In this document: positions 5,384 through 5,677 of the stretch, one piece after another
How the letters are laid out: the number at the start of each line of letters is the position of its first letter
Numbering within the stretch: the stretch's first letter is position 1
NCBI GenBank assembly: GCA_030672465.1
Contig: DAOVGJ010000224.1
Coordinates: 1 to 5,677, forward strand
Direction: 5' to 3'
Length of the DNA stretch: 5,677 nucleotides
Source: Pseudomonadota bacterium
Lineage (GTDB): Bacteria > Desulfobacterota > BSN033 > WVXP01 > G020346125
Notes under the pieces: generated by a model
Database searches by the model: none
What the model saw: the letters and a program-made list of their open reading frames with translations, nothing else
Told to the model about the DNA's origin: nothing
Program-made: the position numbers and the translations under genes

Positions 5384-5677
5384 TTAGTCCTCACGGCAAA
5401 TTCGGACAACCTCTTCTAAGGATAAGCCCGCGAGGGTCAATGGGTTTGGAAAATACCTGGCTTTTGGATCCAACCCCTCTTCCTCATAGATTTGATAAGC
5501 ATTCTTATAGACCTCCTCCAGTACGTTGGGGGTCATCGAATTACCATGCGAATCAATTCCAACTATCAATGGGCCAAACTTCTCCATTTCAAATACCCAA
5601 ACCGCCTCTGGATAACCCAACTCCAGCCACTTTACATCCACCTTTTGAATGGCGTTTCCATAGCAAACGGCACAACC
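5384..5677 (-). CDS. Fumarate hydratase class I type, beta (C-terminal) subunit, 5' end cut by the window edge
   Basis: This is the C-terminal 97 residues of a class I (Fe-S dependent) fumarase/tartrate dehydratase beta subunit or beta domain. The frame is open to the right edge: the residues before the first possible GTG (5641) read GCAVCYGNAIQKVDVKWLEL, which fits the family, so that GTG is internal. The recognisable core is LGYPEAVWVFEMEKFGPLIV followed by IDSHGNSM, matching the conserved PEA-W-FE--DFGPLIV-IDSHGNSL block of this family. The [4Fe-4S] ligands belong to the alpha part, which would lie upstream, outside the window. Family members hydrate fumarate to malate, or mesaconate, or dehydrate tartrate; the fragment does not decide the substrate. 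After the HGNS block the protein runs on for about 50 residues, which seems longer than the usual tail. The next gene starts 67 bases further on if its ATG start is right, so co-transcription with a fumarate reductase fits a fumarate/malate function. The family call is firm; the substrate is inferred. Confidence 0.9.
   Translation of the reverse strand, partial: GCAVCYGNAIQKVDVKWLELGYPEAVWVFEMEKFGPLIVGIDSHGNSMTPNVLEEVYKNAYQIYEEEGLDPKARYFPNPLTLAGLSLEEVVRICRED

Noticed and set aside
1..5677. CRISPR arrays, tRNA or rRNA genes, transposase genes
   Set aside because: No regularly spaced repeats, cloverleaf-like or rRNA-like stretches, or transposase motifs were seen; nearly the whole window is accounted for by minus-strand metabolic genes.

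Overview
The window holds five genes or gene parts, all on the minus strand, so transcription runs from high to low coordinates. The order is: the C-terminal part of a fumarase-type hydratase beta subunit (cut by the right edge), a fumarate reductase/succinate dehydrogenase flavoprotein of the thiol:fumarate reductase A (TfrA) type, a TfrB-type fusion of an FrdB-like iron-sulfur protein with an HdrB/HdrD-like double CCG domain, a 104-residue protein that looks like a free-standing CDC48/VAT N-terminal barrel domain, and a complete MmgE/PrpD-family protein. Apart from one 212-base gap, the genes are packed with spacers of 19 to 67 bases and most have good Shine-Dalgarno sequences, so they read as one operon or its core. 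No promoter for the set is visible; it would lie beyond the right edge.

The 212-base gap between the tfrA-like and tfrB-like genes is filled by a roughly 125-base imperfect palindrome with an extra half-site on one side. Its outer arms carry the box GTAAAAAG. It has the look of the dispersed palindromic repeats I associate with Desulfobacterota (former Deltaproteobacteria) genomes. Together with the TfrAB-type enzyme, the PrpD-family gene, the medium base composition and the strong Shine-Dalgarno sites, this suggests an anaerobic bacterium of that group (a sulfate reducer or syntroph). An archaeal source is possible for the TfrAB and CDC48-N genes but is less well supported. The assignment is inference.

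The likely shared theme is C4 or branched C5 dicarboxylate chemistry. The flavoprotein and the Fe-S/CCG subunit should form a soluble two-subunit fumarate reductase or succinate dehydrogenase (or act on a related 2-enoate such as mesaconate). The hydratase would interconvert the 2-enoate and the 2-hydroxyacid, and the MmgE/PrpD protein would handle a tricarboxylate or other hydroxy-acid. The CCG half has both cysteine motifs with canonical spacing, so electrons could exchange with a thiol/disulfide pair or an Hdr-type partner instead of a quinone; no membrane anchor gene is present. The CDC48-N-like protein has no obvious place in such a pathway and is the oddest member. At the left edge, past the PrpD gene, a short open frame resembles the C-terminal tail of an aspartase/fumarase-superfamily lyase and may be a gene remnant.
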